Below, piece by piece: positions 42,453 through 52,600 of a DNA stretch of 64,000 nt (the first letter of the stretch is position 1; each line of letters opens with the position of its first letter). The position numbers and the translations under genes were made by a program. This DNA is from Roseivirga sp. 4D4 (GTDB lineage: Bacteria > Bacteroidota > Bacteroidia > Cytophagales > Cyclobacteriaceae): contig NZ_MDGP01000001.1 in assembly GCF_001747095.1 (NCBI RefSeq), positions 2,153,001 to 2,217,000 of the forward strand, read 5' to 3'. The notes under the pieces were generated by a model, which did not search any database, was not told the DNA's origin, and saw nothing but the letters and a program-made list of their open reading frames with translations.

Positions 42453-44867
42453 CTAGTAGATTTCGGGGAATCTGGTTGGATCAACCTCACTCATTAGCTC
42501 ATAGACCTTATCAAATACCGTCTCTGTATTTGGCTTAGAGAAGTAATCTCCATCTGAAGCATAAGCTGGTCTGTGTTCCTTAGCCGCTATAGTCACAGGC
42601 TGAGAATCGAGCTGCAAGTACCCTTTCTGCTCTTCCAGAACCTTCTGCATCATATAGGCCGAAGCTCCACCAGGTACATCCTCATCCGCGAAAACCACCC
42701 GATTTGTCTTCTTAAGTGATTCAATAATGGAATGATCTACATCAAATGGAAGTAAGGTCTGAACATCAATTACTTCGGTTGATATTCCTACTTCTTCTAG
42801 CTCCTGTGCGGCTTGCATCACCACTCTGCACATTGAACCATAAGTAACTATTGTTACATCATCACCTGATCTCAATATTTCTGGCTTACCTAAAGGAACG
42901 GTAAACTCACCAATGTTGTCAGGAATTCGTTCTTTTAATCGATAACCATTCAAGCATTCAATTATTAATGCCGGATCATCAGATTTGAGCATCGTATTAT
43001 AAAATCCAGCCGCTTGTGTCATATCCCTTGGCACCAATACATTGATACCCCTAAGACTGTTCAAGATCATCCCTATTGGAGAACCTGAATGCCACACACC
43101 TTCCAGTCTGTGACCTCTAGTTCTGATAATCAGTGGCGCTTTCTGCCCTCCAACGGTTCTGTATTGAAGCGTTGCTAAATCATCCGAAAGGGTTTGAAGC
43201 GCATATAATAAATAATCCAAATACTGGATTTCAGTGATAGGTCTGAGTCCTCTTAAGGCTGCACCTATTCCCTGACCGATTATGGTCGTCTCTCTGATTC
43301 CGGTATCCGTGACTCTGAGCTTTCCGTATTTGTCTTGAAGCCCAGCAAATGCTTGGTTTACGTCACCAATCTTACCCACATCTTCACCAATAGCAAACAC
43401 GCGTGGATCGCGACTCATAGCCGCATCAAAACATGCCTGAAGCACTTCTCGACCATCTACCAAAGGAGACGATTCAGAAAACTCAGCCTTAATTTCCTCA
43501 ACATTGAGGGAAGCATGCTCCGATTCACTCATTACATGCGAACTGTAACGGGCGTGGTTTTCTTTATCGGCATTCTCTAACCAAGCGACTAATGAGGCCC
43601 TGGCTGAGGTTTCTTCATTTCGCGTTATTCTCAACACTTTTTTGACAACCTTAAAGGTATCAAGTCGAATTGAGTTCAGCGTACTTTTAAGTTCTGATAC
43701 AATTTGAAGAATAGTGCCTCCATGAGCACTTTCATTACCTAAAGCTTCAAGGATTTCAACCGCTTTATCCTGATCTCTTTTGATATCAGCGATAAAACCA
43801 TTCCAAGCATCCTGTCTAGCTTGCTTGGCAGTAGCCTTGGCCTCCTTTTCAATTGCATCGATTTCTTCCTCAGAACTTATGTCATTATCTAAAATCCACT
43901 TTCTGAATTGGACAATACAGTCATGCTCCTTCTCCCATTCAAGGCGCTCTTTCGGCTTATAACGCTCATGCGATCCTGATGTGGAGTGACCCTGGGGTTG
44001 AGTCATTTCTTGCACATGAATCAAAACTGGCACATGCTCTTCTCGAGCAATTTTAGTTCCTTTTTCAAAGGCTTCGATCAGCCCAAGATAATCCCAACCT
44101 TTAGCCTTAATGATCTCATAACCAGCTTTTGATTTGGTCCTTTGCATTCCGGCAAGAAAATCAGAAATACTTCCGCCCGTAGTGTGATATTCTTTTGGTA
44201 CTGAAATCCCATAATCATCATCCCAGACAGACATAACCATTGGTACTTGTAGCACACCAGCCGCATTGATACTTTCAAAAAAGTGTCCTTCAGAGGTAGA
44301 AGCATTACCGATGGTTCCGAACGCCACCTCATTCCCCTTAATTGAGAAGTCAGAAAATCCGTGCAGTTCTTTGTTCTCTCTGTAGAGCTTAGAGGCATAG
44401 GCGAGGCCTACAAGTCTTGGCATTTGGCCTGCAGTGGGAGAAATATCAGCACTTGAGTTTTTCATCTCTGTCTGATTCTTCCAATTTCCTTTTTCGTCCA
44501 GAAGACGATTCGCAAAGTGGCCATTCATCAACCTTCCTCCAGAAGCTGGTTCTGCTTCTATAGAAGTATGGGCATATAACTGAGCAAAGTATTGTTGAAT
44601 TGTAAGACCCTCGATGGCAAACATGAAGGTCTGATCACGGTAGTAACCAGATCTGAAATCACCATTTTGAAAAACCTTGGCCATGGCGATCTGAGCCAAT
44701 TCTTTACCATCACCGAAGATGCCGAATTTAGCCTTGCCCATGAAAACTTCCTTTCGGCCAATCAAACTCGCTTCTCTGCTTTCAAAAACAAGTCTATAGT
44801 CTCTCAAGACGTCTTCTACACTAACCTTTCTCTTGTTAATACTTTTCGTTGCTCCCACAGGCCTCAC
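42453..44867 (-). CDS. 2-oxo acid dehydrogenase E1, fused alpha and beta subunits
   Basis: 804 aa. N-terminal E1-alpha part (about 20-340: DYRLVFESREASLIGRKEVF, FRSGYYRDQTFMFAIEG, thiamine diphosphate site GNASTSEGHFFESINAAG, SVWDDDYGISVP). C-terminal E1-beta part (about 475-804: FAIGEDVGKIGDVNQAFAGL, ITEIQYLDYL, the FADEDVPGGASAYM segment). A linker rich in Glu/Lys/Ala joins them. It probably decarboxylates branched-chain 2-oxo acids or a related substrate; E2 and E3 genes are not nearby. Start is GTG at 44867, immediately after a stop in frame. Confidence 0.92.
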   Translation of the reverse strand: MRPVGATKSINKRKVSVEDVLRDYRLVFESREASLIGRKEVFMGKAKFGIFGDGKELAQIAMAKVFQNGDFRSGYYRDQTFMFAIEGLTIQQYFAQLYAHTSIEAEPASGGRLMNGHFANRLLDEKGNWKNQTEMKNSSADISPTAGQMPRLVGLAYASKLYRENKELHGFSDFSIKGNEVAFGTIGNASTSEGHFFESINAAGVLQVPMVMSVWDDDYGISVPKEYHTTGGSISDFLAGMQRTKSKAGYEIIKAKGWDYLGLIEAFEKGTKIAREEHVPVLIHVQEMTQPQGHSTSGSHERYKPKERLEWEKEHDCIVQFRKWILDNDISSEEEIDAIEKEAKATAKQARQDAWNGFIADIKRDQDKAVEILEALGNESAHGGTILQIVSELKSTLNSIRLDTFKVVKKVLRITRNEETSARASLVAWLENADKENHARYSSHVMSESEHASLNVEEIKAEFSESSPLVDGREVLQACFDAAMSRDPRVFAIGEDVGKIGDVNQAFAGLQDKYGKLRVTDTGIRETTIIGQGIGAALRGLRPITEIQYLDYLLYALQTLSDDLATLQYRTVGGQKAPLIIRTRGHRLEGVWHSGSPIGMILNSLRGINVLVPRDMTQAAGFYNTMLKSDDPALIIECLNGYRLKERIPDNIGEFTVPLGKPEILRSGDDVTIVTYGSMCRVVMQAAQELEEVGISTEVIDVQTLLPFDVDHSIIESLKKTNRVVFADEDVPGGASAYMMQKVLEEQKGYLQLDSQPVTIAAKEHRPAYASDGDYFSKPNTETVFDKVYELMSEVDPTRFPEIY

Positions 44868-44906
44868 AGTTTAAAATGAACGGTTGTTTCCCAATGAAAT
44901 GGAATA

Positions 44907-44937
44907 CAAAAGTAATCAATTATTAAGACAAAGCAAA
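44907..44937 (-). promoter_or_regulatory. Promoter of the E1 alpha/beta gene
   Basis: TTTG (44937-44934), 19 nt, TACTTTTG (44914-44907) on the minus strand, matching the Bacteroidota pattern. Start near 44901, giving a leader of about 34 nt and supporting the GTG start. The region 44938-45137 to the right is AT-rich, with an 11-bp direct repeat AAAATATTATT (44970 and 45030) and nothing else recognised. Confidence 0.8.
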
Positions 44938-45139
44938 TTTGGTTTAAGTCATGAAAATTTGCCATTCATAAAATATTATTTTGTCAAAGATTACTGAACG
45001 ATTTCCTATTTCATTTTATTCGAAATAACAAAATATTATTCTTTTCAATTTTGATCAAAAAGAACATAATTTCGAGATTACCAGATGTGATCACATTTCC
45101 TTCTGAATACCAGGACACAAAGTCATTTTTATTTCAATT

Positions 45140-45151
45140 GCAAACGTTTGT
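45140..45151. promoter_or_regulatory. LacI-type operator upstream of ald
   Basis: GCAAACGTTTGT, 11 of 12 positions of the palindrome GCAAACGTTTGC with CG at the centre, as in LacI-family operators. It lies directly upstream of the ald -7 element. A perfect copy stands before the starch genes (54143-54154). Confidence 0.6.
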
Positions 45152-45164
45152 TAACTCCGCTTAC

Positions 45165-45172
45165 TATATTTG
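45165..45172 (+). promoter_or_regulatory. -7 element of the ald promoter
   Basis: TATATTTG fits TAnnTTTG. The upstream TTG or TTTG lies at 24 or 14 nt, neither ideal, so an activator or repressor at the overlapping palindrome may matter. The leader to the ATG at 45203 would be about 25 nt. Confidence 0.6.
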
Positions 45173-45202
45173 CGCTCACAAAAAATTAAACATCCTTTTA
45201 TC

Positions 45203-46318
45203 ATGATCATTGGTGTACCTAAGGAAATCAAAAACAATGAAAATCGAGTAGCAGCAACTCCTTCTGGCGTGGCTGAACTTACGAAGCGCGGTCATACCGT
45301 TTATGTTCAATCTACAGCAGGTCTGGGAAGTGGTTTTTCTGATGAAGACTACACAAAAGCAGGTGCTCAAATCCTTCCTACAATTGAGGATACCTATGCC
45401 ATTGCTGAAATGATCATGAAGGTGAAAGAACCTATCGAATCAGAGTATAATTTGATCAAAGAGGATCAACTTCTATTTACTTATTTCCACTTTGCATCCT
45501 ACGAACCATTGACTAAGGCAATGATTGCTAATAAGTCGGTTTGTTTGGCCTATGAAACTGTTGAAAAGGCTGATAGAAGCCTTCCTCTATTAGTGCCTAT
45601 GTCAGAAGTAGCTGGCCGTATGGCCACACAAAAGGGAGCTAACTACCTTGAAAAACCTCTTGGTGGCATGGGCAAACTACTCGGAGGTGTTCCAGGTGTA
45701 CTTCCTGCTAAGGTTTTAGTCCTTGGTGGTGGTATTGTGGGTACACAAGCTGCAAAGATGGCGGCTGGCCTTGGAGCAGATGTAACTATGATGGACATCA
45801 GCTTGAAAAGAATGAGAGAGCTGGACGACATCATGCCGGCCAATGTGAATACAATGATGTCTAACGAATATAATATTCGTGCGATGATCAAAGACTCGGA
45901 TTTAATCATTGGTGCCGTGTTGATTCCTGGAGCCAAAGCCCCTCATTTGATCACTAGAGATATGCTAAAAGACATGAAGCCGGGAACCGTACTAGTTGAT
46001 GTAGCTGTAGATCAGGGTGGTTGTATTGAGACTTGTAGACCAACGACACATGCTGAGCCTACCTATGTTATCGATGATGTACTACACTATTGTGTAGCAA
46101 ACATGCCAGGTGCAGTGCCTTATACTTCTACGCTAGCACTGACTAACGCCACGCTTCCATATGCCATTCAACTGGCTAACAAAGGCTGGAAAAAGGCTTG
46201 CAATGATGATACTGAACTAGCCAAAGGTTTAAATGTAATCAAAGGAGATGTTGTGTATGAAGCGGTTGCACAAGCGTTCGATCTGCCATACGTTACTTTG
46301 GACAAACATTTAGCTTAA
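45203..46318 (+). CDS. ald: Alanine dehydrogenase
   Basis: 371 aa from the ATG ([17 protein letters not shown]), the family's usual start; a TTG extension to 45170 overlaps the promoter and is rejected. Catalytic Lys/His are in the N-terminal part ([16 protein letters not shown]); NAD-binding [20 protein letters not shown] follows. It interconverts L-alanine and pyruvate plus ammonia with NAD. Promoter, a LacI-type palindrome and a strong terminator make it a single-gene unit. Confidence 0.96.
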   Translation: MIIGVPKEIKNNENRVAATPSGVAELTKRGHTVYVQSTAGLGSGFSDEDYTKAGAQILPTIEDTYAIAEMIMKVKEPIESEYNLIKEDQLLFTYFHFASYEPLTKAMIANKSVCLAYETVEKADRSLPLLVPMSEVAGRMATQKGANYLEKPLGGMGKLLGGVPGVLPAKVLVLGGGIVGTQAAKMAAGLGADVTMMDISLKRMRELDDIMPANVNTMMSNEYNIRAMIKDSDLIIGAVLIPGAKAPHLITRDMLKDMKPGTVLVDVAVDQGGCIETCRPTTHAEPTYVIDDVLHYCVANMPGAVPYTSTLALTNATLPYAIQLANKGWKKACNDDTELAKGLNVIKGDVVYEAVAQAFDLPYVTLDKHLA

Positions 46319-46337
46319 AAGATTCATAGTATTGATT

Positions 46338-46372
46338 GAAGGAACCTCTATTTTTAGAGGTTCCTTTTTTTA
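46338..46372 (+). terminator. Terminator of ald
   Basis: AGGAACCTCTA (46340-46350) and TAGAGGTTCCT (46355-46365) form an 11-bp stem followed by a T run. Confidence 0.9.
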
Positions 46373-46398
46373 TATAATTTCCTCGAACAAAGATTAAG

Positions 46399-47211
46399 AT
46401 GGCTGACAACGCTTTAGTTACTGGTGCTGCAGGTGGTATAGGGTTTGAATTCTGTAAATTATTGGCTTCCAAGGGCTATGACCTTGTCATGGTTGATATG
46501 GATGCGAACGGACTCGAAAAGTCTAGGCAGGCCTTAAAAAATGAGAGTGACGTCAATATTGAGATCTTTGTCCAAGACTTATCGGCTGAATCCGCTGCAA
46601 CTTCGATCATTGATTTCGTGACTGACCAAGGCTTAGAAATTGATCTCATCTTCAACAATGCTGGCTTTGGCAACTTTGGATACTTTGCTGAAAGCAGTTG
46701 GGTCAAAGATAGAGCCATGCTCCAAGTTCACATGATCACCGCTACACAGCTGATTAAGCTCTTATTACCAGGCATGATCTCCAGAGGCAAGGGCTATATT
46801 CTGAATAATGCCTCCGTGGCTGCCTTTGTACCTGGTCCATTAATGTCTACCTACCACGCCTCAAAATCGTATTTACTGAACTTCACTCAGGCATTGGCCA
46901 ATGAGATGAAAGGAACAAATATCAAGGCCACTGTGATCTGTCCTGGAATGACCAAAACGAACTTTGCTAAGGCCAATGGCAATGATGACCCCAACATTAA
47001 GTTTAATATCATGGACAGTGACTTTGTGGCTGAATATGCTTTTAACGCTTTAATGAAAGGAAAGGTAGTTGCGGTTCCCGGTTTTTGGAACAAGCTGAGT
47101 GCCTTCTTACCCAGGCTACTCAGTAGAGATACAGTCGCGAATATGGTGGGCAACATTCAACGAAAAAATCACGCTAAAAGAGCTGACGAAAAAGCGAACA
47201 AGACACTCTAG
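46399..47211 (+). CDS. Short-chain dehydrogenase/reductase
   Basis: 270 aa. Nucleotide motif TGAAGGIGFEFC near the N-terminus, FNNAG near 90, Ser in LNNASVAAFVPG and the YHASK catalytic motif at about residue 154. Fits the DltE/YqjQ-like SDR group; substrate unknown. Its stop overlaps the convergent AlkB-like gene stop by 4 nt (CTAG). Confidence 0.9.
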   Translation: MADNALVTGAAGGIGFEFCKLLASKGYDLVMVDMDANGLEKSRQALKNESDVNIEIFVQDLSAESAATSIIDFVTDQGLEIDLIFNNAGFGNFGYFAESSWVKDRAMLQVHMITATQLIKLLLPGMISRGKGYILNNASVAAFVPGPLMSTYHASKSYLLNFTQALANEMKGTNIKATVICPGMTKTNFAKANGNDDPNIKFNIMDSDFVAEYAFNALMKGKVVAVPGFWNKLSAFLPRLLSRDTVANMVGNIQRKNHAKRADEKANKTL

Positions 47212-48296
47212 TCTGCCCGATTATAAACTGTCTCCTCCCAAGATTTCAACTTTGGGTTAATCCACTTGAACCAGAGTGGTGGCATAGCTGCCAATAGTAT
47301 CATAGCTGGATATCCTGAGGGAAGTTGCGGAGACTCATCATAGTGCTTTAAAACCTGATATCTTTTGATAGCATTCGCATGATGATCTGAATGACGTTGC
47401 AATTGGAACAGAAAGAAATTACTCAGCCTGTGATTTGAGTTCCATGAGTGCATAGGGTTTACGCGCTCATATACTCCAGGTGACTTCTCTTTGCGCACTA
47501 TTCCATAATGCTCAACATAATTGACAATCTCTAAGAGGGTGAATGCCAAAAGACTCTGAGCAAAAAAGAACAAGGGCACTTCCCAAACGATTCGATCAAA
47601 GAACAAACTGATAATTAAAGTCAGCAGGGCAGCAAAAACCAGCGGCAGCATTGTATACCAAATCATCTCATTTTGAGTACTCCAGAAACTCGCACCCTTT
47701 CGTTCTAGACGACTTCTTTCAAGCTTCCATGCGCTTGTATAACTCCCGATCACTGAACGAAACCAGAAGGCATAAAAATTCTCGTTCTTACGGCTTGTCG
47801 CTGGATCTCGAGGTGTAGCCACATAGACATGGTGTCCTCGATTGTGTTCTATATAAAAGTGCATATAGCACACAGTCATCAGAATGATCCGAGCATAGAC
47901 CCTTTCCAACTTTGATTTCTTATGACCAAGCTCATGCGCCACAGTAATTCCTATACCGCCAGTTACCAATGCAAAGCTTAGAACAAACCCAATTAAATAT
48001 TGAAGTTCCATATTACTGTCGGCCATCACATATGCACCCCAAACCAAAAAAGAGACTTGAAAGATTGTCCAGACATAGGTTATTAAGCGGTAGTAGAATT
48101 GTTCTGAGACAACCCGTGCTTCATCATCCGTCATATTTTCTGGGTCTTGCCCAATTAGCCAATCGGCTAATGGAATGAAGACAAAGACGAACACCACCGT
48201 AAGATAATTCCAATACCCTCCCAGGTAAAACCCCAGCACTGCCAATAATGGAATTATAAATGCAGTAAGAAAGCCTATCTTCTTGATTAAACTCAC
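47208..48296 (-). CDS. AlkB-like alkane 1-monooxygenase / membrane fatty acid hydroxylase family
   Basis: 362 aa with about six membrane helices. Histidine boxes HELGHKK, EHNRGHHVYVATPRDPAT, RHSDHH and the NYVEHYG motif are those of AlkB-type di-iron alkane hydroxylases. Rubredoxin and rubredoxin reductase are not in the window, so the true substrate (alkane, or a lipid) is uncertain. The start is GTG at 48296, directly after an in-frame stop. Confidence 0.87.
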   Translation of the reverse strand: MSLIKKIGFLTAFIIPLLAVLGFYLGGYWNYLTVVFVFVFIPLADWLIGQDPENMTDDEARVVSEQFYYRLITYVWTIFQVSFLVWGAYVMADSNMELQYLIGFVLSFALVTGGIGITVAHELGHKKSKLERVYARIILMTVCYMHFYIEHNRGHHVYVATPRDPATSRKNENFYAFWFRSVIGSYTSAWKLERSRLERKGASFWSTQNEMIWYTMLPLVFAALLTLIISLFFDRIVWEVPLFFFAQSLLAFTLLEIVNYVEHYGIVRKEKSPGVYERVNPMHSWNSNHRLSNFFLFQLQRHSDHHANAIKRYQVLKHYDESPQLPSGYPAMILLAAMPPLWFKWINPKLKSWEETVYNRAD

Positions 48297-48312
48297 CTAG
48301 GAATTTAATCAA

Positions 48313-48774
48313 TCATAGCATAGCGGTCAAACTATTGTAATCCGGAATTTGGTCGAGCGTTTCAAATTCTCCGTCAGGAGATTTACAGAGGCAAGCATAT
48401 GTCACCAGACCATTGGTAACAATAAGTAATCGAGCGTTACATTGAGTGTTGTAAACAGCTAACTGTCTTACCGTTGATTCATTAACAGGGACTGAAGCTG
48501 CCTTGCATTCTACTAAAACCAGTGGATTCAACTCATTATTTCTGACCATAATATCACTTCTTTTAGTCAGCGAGTTGTATTTATGTCCTGTTTCAACACT
48601 CGTTAAGCTTGCGGGGTAATTGAGGTGATTATTAAGAAAATTAATAAAGTGTTGTCTCACCCACTCTTCAGGGGTTAATACAATGAACTTCTTCCTTATC
48701 GGATCGAAAATGGCTAACTTGCCAGCCCGTTGTTCGATTCGATATTTGTATTTAGGAAGATTGAGTTCGAGCAT
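48313..48774 (-). CDS. Type I restriction enzyme HsdR N-terminal domain protein (stand-alone)
   Basis: 153 aa. PEEWVRQHFINFL, the acidic RSDIMV site and VLVECKAASVPVNESTVRQL (D...ExK) form a PD-(D/E)xK nuclease-like core as in HsdR N-terminal domains, without helicase or methylase. Related short proteins are widespread in Bacteroidota chromosomes, so it is probably a housekeeping nuclease-like protein rather than part of a restriction system. It starts 40 nt from the divergent amn gene and precedes the AlkB-like gene by 16 nt. Confidence 0.87.
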   Translation of the reverse strand: MLELNLPKYKYRIEQRAGKLAIFDPIRKKFIVLTPEEWVRQHFINFLNNHLNYPASLTSVETGHKYNSLTKRSDIMVRNNELNPLVLVECKAASVPVNESTVRQLAVYNTQCNARLLIVTNGLVTYACLCKSPDGEFETLDQIPDYNSLTAML

Positions 48775-48814
48775 TTGGTAAAGCTAAATAATTCCCTCCT
48801 ACGATTAAACCTCT

Positions 48815-49588
48815 ATGAAGACCAAAGAAGAAATAGTAGACAATTGGCTCCCCAGATACACTGGTGTACCTAATGAAGAATTCGGTGAGTATATCTTATT
48901 GACTAACTTCATCAACTACGTCAATATGTTTTCCGAAAAATTTGATGTAGAAATAAAAGGTAAAGACAGGCCGATGCAAAGCGCTACAGCCGAAAACATT
49001 ACCATCATCAATTTTGGTATGGGGAGTGCTATGGCTGCAACCGTCATGGACCTACTAAGTAGCATCAACCCTAAGGCGGTACTCTTCTTAGGAAAGTGTG
49101 GCGGTTTGAAGAAAAAGACTCAATTAGGCGATTTGATTCTTCCAATTGCTGCCATACGTGGTGAGGGAACAAGTAATGACTATATGCCCGTGGAAATCCC
49201 GGCACTTCCATCCTTTAGATTACAGCGAGCTGTTTCTTCAATGATTAAGAAGCATCAGAGAGACTATTGGACTGGCACTTGTTATACGACCAATAGACGT
49301 GTATGGGAGCATGACAAGGCGTTTAAAAAGTACCTTAGGAAGATTCGTGCCATGGCTGTAGACATGGAAACTGCCACCCTATTTACTGTGGGCTTTGTAA
49401 ATGAAATTCCAAGAGGAGCGCTTTTGTTAGTGTCTGACAATCCAATGATCCCAGAAGGCGTGAAAACTGAAGCTAGCGATAGTAAGGTCACCACGGATTA
49501 CGTTAATGCGCACTTGGACATCGGTATTGACTCACTTCGAGAGCTGAGAGATTCTGGCGATTCAGTGAAACACATGAAATTTGAATAA
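48815..49588 (+). CDS. amn: AMP nucleosidase
   Basis: 257 aa. Purine nucleoside phosphorylase-like fold with INFGMGSAMAATVMDLL, LFLGKCGGLKKKTQLGDLIL and AVDMETATLFTVGFVNEIPRGALL (ribose-binding MET region). It hydrolyses AMP to adenine and ribose 5-phosphate. Shorter than the E. coli Amn (484 aa), the usual form in Bacteroidota. Followed by a terminator. Confidence 0.92.
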   Translation: MKTKEEIVDNWLPRYTGVPNEEFGEYILLTNFINYVNMFSEKFDVEIKGKDRPMQSATAENITIINFGMGSAMAATVMDLLSSINPKAVLFLGKCGGLKKKTQLGDLILPIAAIRGEGTSNDYMPVEIPALPSFRLQRAVSSMIKKHQRDYWTGTCYTTNRRVWEHDKAFKKYLRKIRAMAVDMETATLFTVGFVNEIPRGALLLVSDNPMIPEGVKTEASDSKVTTDYVNAHLDIGIDSLRELRDSGDSVKHMKFE

Positions 49589-49612
49589 AAAAGGGGCTTA
49601 AACCCCTTTTTT
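49587..49612. terminator. Bidirectional terminator between amn and the amylase gene
   Basis: AAAAAAGGGG-CTTAAA-CCCCTTTTTT, a 10-bp stem with A and T runs on both sides, so it can stop both converging transcripts. Confidence 0.88.
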
Positions 49613-49635
49613 ATTGCGCTAAGTAGTCTAATATG

Positions 49636-52600
49636 CTATCGCACCAATACTTTTAAAGTATACCGCTTCTGGTCGGTAAGAATTCGGAGAAGGTACAATC
49701 CAGATTTCAAACCTGTTATATCCACTGGTTCCATTCTGCCTTGGGATAACTTTTGACTGAAGACCTCATTGCCATTCATGTTGAATATCTTAACAGCCCT
49801 TGGTATACCTGGTATTTCTCCAGAGAAATTAATAATACCCTGAGTGGGGTTCGGGTAATAGTTAAACCCAGGTAACTCATCTTCAATACTGGTGACTTCT
49901 TTAATTATCGGAAAGTCAAAGAAGATATCGCCATTCGCGATCACCGTTCCACCTTCAAAATCTCCAGGAGTCCCTGTTCCTTTTTTACTTCCATCGGCAT
50001 TTCTAAATACCATAGCTAAACGATAAGCAATATCGGTGTCACTCATCCCATAGTACTGCGTTGGTGTAAATGTCAATTGCCACTTATTCGCATTCTCAGA
50101 AGATTTAGTCATTAAGCCAACGCCATCATCTTCCCCCCAATTCCCTATGACAAAACCGTCTTCAAACGCGGTTCCACCCTCGGTAAAGCTTATACCTGAG
50201 TGCATATAGACTTTGCTCTCTCCTACCAGACCTCGGTTGCCAAAACGTGCGTCAAAGGTCAATGTGATTTGATCGTCTTGGTCGAATTCTGCAGGGGAGA
50301 CACTAATTAATGCCCCGTTAAGTTCCATATCAAGGAATACATTAGACCCTCGAAAGCCTTTGCCTACATTAGAATTGTCTGCATCTCTGAAGTACATCCC
50401 CAGTCTTACCGCTTCACCACTGGTGATTGAAAAGTAATTAGTTGGAGTGATTGTTATCTCCCACTTATCGTCTTCTCCATCCACTTTTGTCATTAAACCC
50501 AAGCCGTCATCAGTAAGTGTTCCCACTACATTTTGCAGTGTTTGGCTTGTTACATCGTCAAAAACAACCCCAGCATGCATATAAACTTTAGAAGCACCCA
50601 CCAAACCATTGGTGCCATCAGGACTGGCTTTAGAGGCATCAAAGGTAATCGTCACTTCATCGTCCGGACCAAAAACCGCAGGACTGACCGTCACTGGGTT
50701 GACGAATGCCTCAACTGCTCCAGGAAAACCATCTGAAACATCATTAGAGGTATATATTTTGAACTCTCCCGGAGCCAAGTCTACGGATGCACTAACATCC
50801 GCAACCGCCACTGTCTCTCCAGAAAAATAATCATACCAATCCCCGGTCTGAGTATATGCAACGTCCATCGTAGTCTCTGAAAGACCAAAGTTTCCTACGA
50901 TTAGAACATCTAGATCATCGGAATCAATACTGATCGATCGTTCATCACCGGCAAAGTCATAAGTATAATTGACGTTAGCCTCTTCATTAATCAGGTTACG
51001 CAAGGCAATTATTGCTGCAAAGGCATCGTAAGTATAAGACCTTAATGGGTCTTCATAATAGCCTAGACTTCCCTCACCCCAAACAAGCGGTTTGTTTCCT
51101 ACTCTACCATTGAAGTTGATGTCAATATCATATCCCAATTCTCCAAACTGCCATAGCATTTTTGGACCTGGAAGAGTATATATAAAAGCCGCATTCATTT
51201 TCAGCCTTTCCAAGGCGATTGTAGTGTCTCTTGTATTATAACCTTCTTCAGCCTCGCCTTCTTGGAAGACCTCCCATAGTTGCCTTTGTTCATCATGGCT
51301 TTCCATATAAGAAACATGTGTATTAGCTGTAGCTCCCTGAAAAGTCTCTCCTGTAGATCCACCAAGTGCCTTCCGGTAAGGAAAACCAACGTTCCTCCAC
51401 AGTAACATACCCGCTGCTGCCAAAGCATTCTCTTCAGAAGCATCGGCAAAGTGCTCAAGAATGACGTAAGCCTCTTGATCAGTTTCCCAGAGCTTAGTAC
51501 TCATTCGCGTAAGCAAGTCAATACGCGTTTGATCAAAAGCAGACCACGCTCCAACATCACTTGGATTGTTAGTTTGGGTAAACCCTTTTGAGAGATCAAA
51601 TCTATAGCCATCGAAATGGTATTCATTGACCCAATAGGCATTGACAGAATCTGCGAAAGCCTGGGTATATGTGCTCTCATGATTAAAATCAAAGCCAACG
51701 TTGAAAGGATGCGTTGCATCAGGATTGAACCAAGGGCTATTTGCTGCTGGTTTACTATTGGCTTCATCCCAATACATTCTTACCATTGGATTCAAACCAA
51801 AAGCGTGATTCAGAACCATGTCCAGAATAACAGCTATTCCTTTCTGATGACAAACCTGAATAAATGTCTTTAAATCATCCTTAGTGCCGTAGTACTTATC
51901 TGGCGCAAAGAAATACATAGGGTTATAACCCCAAGACTCATTGCCTTCAAACTCCATTATCGGCATGAGTTCTATCGCATTCACTCCAAGGTCAGCGATA
52001 TAATCAAGTGTGTCAATTAAATCTTTATAGCTGTGTGTACCGATAAAGTCGCGAACCAATAACTCGTAAATAACCAAGTCTTCTTTAGCTGGCCTTTGCC
52101 ATGAGTCTTCTGAAGCATCCCATTGAAAAGCAGCTTGCCCAGTTTCTAAGGTGGTGGCAATCGCATAGTCAGTTTTGTTGTAGTCGGGTATGTCATCATG
52201 AACACTTGCAGGTATGAATGAGTCATTCCATGGATCAGCCACCTCATCAGCATAAGGGTCACCGATTCTAATATTTCCATCTACCCAATACTGGAATACG
52301 TATTCTTGGTTTGGCGTTAGCCCCGATAGCTCAATCCAAAATAATTCTCCATCGGGTGTGACATTCATCAAATATTCTGATCTGATTTCCCAATTGTTAA
52401 AATCACCCACGACATAAACAAAGTCCTTTTCCGGTGCTTCCAGTACCAGGCTCACCTTAGTTAGGTCATCTCCATAGTTGATACCCTTTTTCAGTCCAGC
52501 AGGTAATGCCAACACTTGTGTTTCTGAAGTGAGGTTAACATTAAGTGACTGGGTTACTTCTAAATTTTCTCCGTTCACCGTAGCGGTCACCTTTAAAGAA

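Noticed and set aside
44970-45040. 11-bp direct repeat AAAATATTATT
   Set aside because: Very AT-rich region; a short A/T repeat is expected by chance and has no visible structure.
45170-45202. TTG-started extension of alanine dehydrogenase
   Set aside because: It overlaps the TATATTTG promoter element; the ATG at 45203 is the family start.
48313-48774. Remnant of a type I restriction system
   Set aside because: Short stand-alone HsdR-N proteins are common in Bacteroidota and no helicase, methylase or specificity fragments are near.
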